This document shows positions 15,948-17,437 of a stretch of 17,437 nucleotides of DNA, in pieces; within the stretch, counting starts at the first letter, position 1; every line of letters begins with the position of its first letter. A program made the translations under genes and the position numbers. This DNA is from Caldilineae bacterium. Lineage in GTDB: Bacteria; Chloroflexota; Anaerolineae; J102. The notes under the pieces are model-generated. The model did not search any database. It saw only the letters and a list, made by a program, of their open reading frames with translations, and had not been told where the DNA came from. The DNA lies in assembly GCA_011192085.1 (NCBI GenBank), contig DUEQ01000521.1, positions 1-17,437 of the forward strand. Reading direction: 5' to 3'.

Positions 15948-17090
15948 ATGTCCCGAAAAGTGCTCATTGTTTTGCTCGTCCTCGCGATTGCCGCTCTGGC
16001 CGTGGCTGCATGCGGCGGCAAGGAGACCCCCGCACCCACCGAAGAAGCCGCTGCCACTCAGCCGCCCGCGGCCACCGAGCAAACCGCAGCGCAGCCCACC
16101 GAAAAGCCTGCTGAGGAACAGCCCGCTGCGCAGGAAGGTGAAAGCACCCTGGCCACCGTCAAAGCCCGCGGCAAGATCATCTGCGGCGTGAATCAGGCTG
16201 TCCCCGGCTTCGGCTTCCTCCAGCCCGACGGCTCCTTCGCCGGCTTCGACATTGACTTCTGCAAGGCTTTGTCCGCGGCCGTGTTCGGCAACACCGACAG
16301 CGTGGAATATCGCCCCCTGAACGCCAAGCAGCGCTTCACCGCGTTGCAGTCGGGCGAGATCGACGTCCTCATCCGCAACACCACCTGGACTCTGACTCGC
16401 GACACCGAGCTGGGCGCCAACTTCGCCCCCACCACCTTCTACGACGGCCAGGGCATCATGGTCCGCAAGGACAGCGGCATCAAGACCCTGGAGGACCTGC
16501 AGGACGCGTCCATCTGCGTCAGCGCTGGCACCACCACCGAGCTGAACCTGGCCGACCAGATGGCCTCCCGCGGCATCGAATACACCCCCGTCGTCTTTGA
16601 GACCGCGGATGAAACCACCGGCGCCTATCTGGATGGTCGCTGCGACGCCTACACCACCGACAAATCGGGTCTGGTCGCCCGCCAGTCCATGTTCCCCAAC
16701 CCCGAAGAGCACATGATCCTGGACGAAACCCTGTCCAAGGAGCCCCTGGGGCCGGTGGTGCGCCATGGCGACGATCAGTGGTTCGACATCGTCAAGTGGA
16801 TGGTTTTCGCCACCATCCAGGCTGAGGAATCCGGCGTGACTTCTCAGAACGTGGATGAGATGAAGAACGCCGAGGATCCCAACATCCGCAAGCTGTTGGG
16901 TGTGGAAGGCGACATGGGAACCAAGCTGGGCCTGGACAATGCCTGGGCCTACAACATCATCAAGCAGGTCGGCAATTACGCCGAGATCTACGATCGCAAT
17001 CTGGGTCCCGACACCGTCTTCAATCTGCCTCGCGGCATGAACGCTTCCTGGAAGGACGGCGGTCTGTTGTACTCGCCTCCGTTCCGCTAA
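15948..17090 (+). CDS. aapJ: General amino-acid ABC transporter substrate-binding lipoprotein (AapJ/BztA type)
   Basis: This 380-residue lipoprotein captures polar amino acids outside the membrane and delivers them to an AapQM/BztBC-type permease. A hydrophobic signal (residues 5-21) ends in the lipobox VAAC, with Cys22 as the lipid anchor. Residues 23-65 are an Ala/Pro/Thr/Glu-rich linker. The binding domain begins at TLATVKARGK and has family hallmarks GFDIDFCKAL, RFTALQSGEIDVL, RNTTWT, and YDGQGIMVRK. AGTTTELNL and the Asp/Arg region around GRCDAYTTDKS complete the ligand site. AGGAGG lies 8 bases before the ATG. The next gene begins a matching permease after a structured 201-base spacer. 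Exact ligand range is not shown. Confidence 0.95.
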   Translation: MSRKVLIVLLVLAIAALAVAACGGKETPAPTEEAAATQPPAATEQTAAQPTEKPAEEQPAAQEGESTLATVKARGKIICGVNQAVPGFGFLQPDGSFAGFDIDFCKALSAAVFGNTDSVEYRPLNAKQRFTALQSGEIDVLIRNTTWTLTRDTELGANFAPTTFYDGQGIMVRKDSGIKTLEDLQDASICVSAGTTTELNLADQMASRGIEYTPVVFETADETTGAYLDGRCDAYTTDKSGLVARQSMFPNPEEHMILDETLSKEPLGPVVRHGDDQWFDIVKWMVFATIQAEESGVTSQNVDEMKNAEDPNIRKLLGVEGDMGTKLGLDNAWAYNIIKQVGNYAEIYDRNLGPDTVFNLPRGMNASWKDGGLLYSPPFR

Positions 17091-17113
17091 ATCGCTCATC
17101 TAGAACAATCAAG

Positions 17114-17143
17114 AGGAGGGAAGGGCCTGCGCTCTTCCCTCCT
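17114..17143 (+). terminator. Hairpin after the binding-protein gene (partial terminator or mRNA stabiliser)
   Basis: AGGAGGGAAG and CTTCCCTCCT form a perfect 10-bp stem with a 10-base loop, 23 bases past the stop. No T-run follows, so full termination is unlikely. Such stems after binding-protein genes often protect the upstream message and let it exceed the permease message. Confidence 0.6.
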
Positions 17144-17169
17144 TGGCACCAGCATGCTTATGTTTGCGA

Positions 17170-17263
17170 GTGCGACGCACCTGAACTGGGCGCTCTTTTG
17201 GGTCCGCTGTAGCACAAAATGAAGTTCTGCTGGGCCAATGGGCCCAGTTCAAGTGCTCCGCAC
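17170..17263 (+). repeat. Long imperfect inverted repeat before the permease gene
   Basis: Arms 17170-17191 and 17242-17263 are 22 bases each; the inner 10 (TGAACTGGGC with GCCCAGTTCA) are perfect and most of the outer 12 also pair. The 50-base loop ends in TGGGCC-AATG-GGCCCA, a smaller hairpin that shares the right arm, so the two folds exclude each other. Confidence 0.6.
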
Positions 17264-17291
17264 CTTTCCCATCATATCGCAGGAAGGAGCC

Positions 17292-17437
17292 ATGACTACA
17301 CTCAAGAAATCAGATCATGCCCCTGTGCCCTTCTGGCGGGATGAGCGGTATCTGAAAATCATCATCCAGGTGATTGTGGTGGCGCTGGTTGTTTTTTCGG
17401 GGTTTTACCTAGTGCGCAACCTGGTGACAGGGCTCGA
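17292..17437 (+). CDS. aapQ: Amino-acid ABC transporter permease, N-terminal fragment
   Basis: An ATG with AGGAAGGAG just before it opens a frame that runs off the window after 48 codons. The protein starts MTTLKKSDHAPVPFWRDERY, followed by a hydrophobic segment (IIIQVIVVALVVFSGFYLV) that would be the first transmembrane helix. PFWRDER followed by a membrane helix is typical of AapQ/BztB permeases, which form the channel with a second permease and an ATPase. Its place after the AapJ-type gene supports this. The rest lies outside the window. Confidence 0.75.
   Translation, partial: MTTLKKSDHAPVPFWRDERYLKIIIQVIVVALVVFSGFYLVRNLVTGL

Noticed and set aside
15679..15948. 89-codon frame from a TTG in the divergent gap
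   Set aside because: No Shine-Dalgarno, no recognised family, and it runs through the transporter promoter and ribosome-binding site.
15924..17099. Minus-strand frame of 391 codons opposite the binding-protein gene
   Set aside because: Antisense shadow with glycine- and valine-rich low-information translation; the plus strand encodes a clear AapJ-type lipoprotein.

Overview
The window is GC-rich bacterial chromosome with dense coding, no phage genes, no intact insertion sequence, no CRISPR array and no RNA gene that I can recognise. The gene set fits a Chloroflexota bacterium (Anaerolineae or Caldilineae type): a DnaD-domain primosome protein next to a DnaC/DnaI-type loader outside an obvious Firmicute background, a general amino-acid ABC transporter with a lipoprotein binding protein, and many short 7- and 8-bp tandem repeats in the gaps. 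That assignment is inference; no 16S or other phylogenetic marker gene is present except uvrA.

Layout. Positions 4-1727 (+ strand) hold a phasin-like coiled-coil protein and a patatin-like lipase, which may act together on lipid or polyhydroxyalkanoate granules. They converge, one base apart, on a long minus-strand block from 15516 down to 1729. In transcription order that block holds: a histidine-phosphatase protein with a methyltransferase-like C-terminal extension (15516-14419); a three-gene operon for a split ATP-citrate lyase, i.e. both citryl-CoA synthetase subunits and citryl-CoA lyase (14246-11318); a structured non-coding gap; uvrA (10966-7985); a dolichol-phosphate-mannose-synthase-like glycosyltransferase (7949-7143); a large glycoside-hydrolase-like protein with six beta-sandwich modules (7005-3868); a DnaD-like primosome protein (3778-3056); and a helicase-loader-like ATPase with two tandem AAA+ domains (3153-1729). 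From 15948 the + strand carries an AapJ-type amino-acid binding lipoprotein and the first 48 codons of its permease, which runs off the window.

The citrate operon is tightly coupled: the second gene starts within a few bases of the first gene's stop, and the third overlaps the second by ATGA. Its residues match the citrate-binding and phosphohistidine motifs of ATP-citrate lyase, not ordinary succinyl-CoA synthetase. The unit would convert citrate, ATP and CoA to oxaloacetate and acetyl-CoA.

The most notable items are: (1) a helicase loader with a duplicated AAA+ domain, the second copy with an altered sensor 1, overlapping a dnaD-like gene; (2) the split ATP-citrate lyase; (3) four gaps, each with its own 7-bp tandem repeat, plus two 8-bp repeats; (4) the phosphatase/methyltransferase-like fusion; (5) strong inverted repeats between the binding-protein and permease genes, and a 140-bp hairpin-rich element in front of uvrA. 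Nothing here is clearly a new defence or mobile system.
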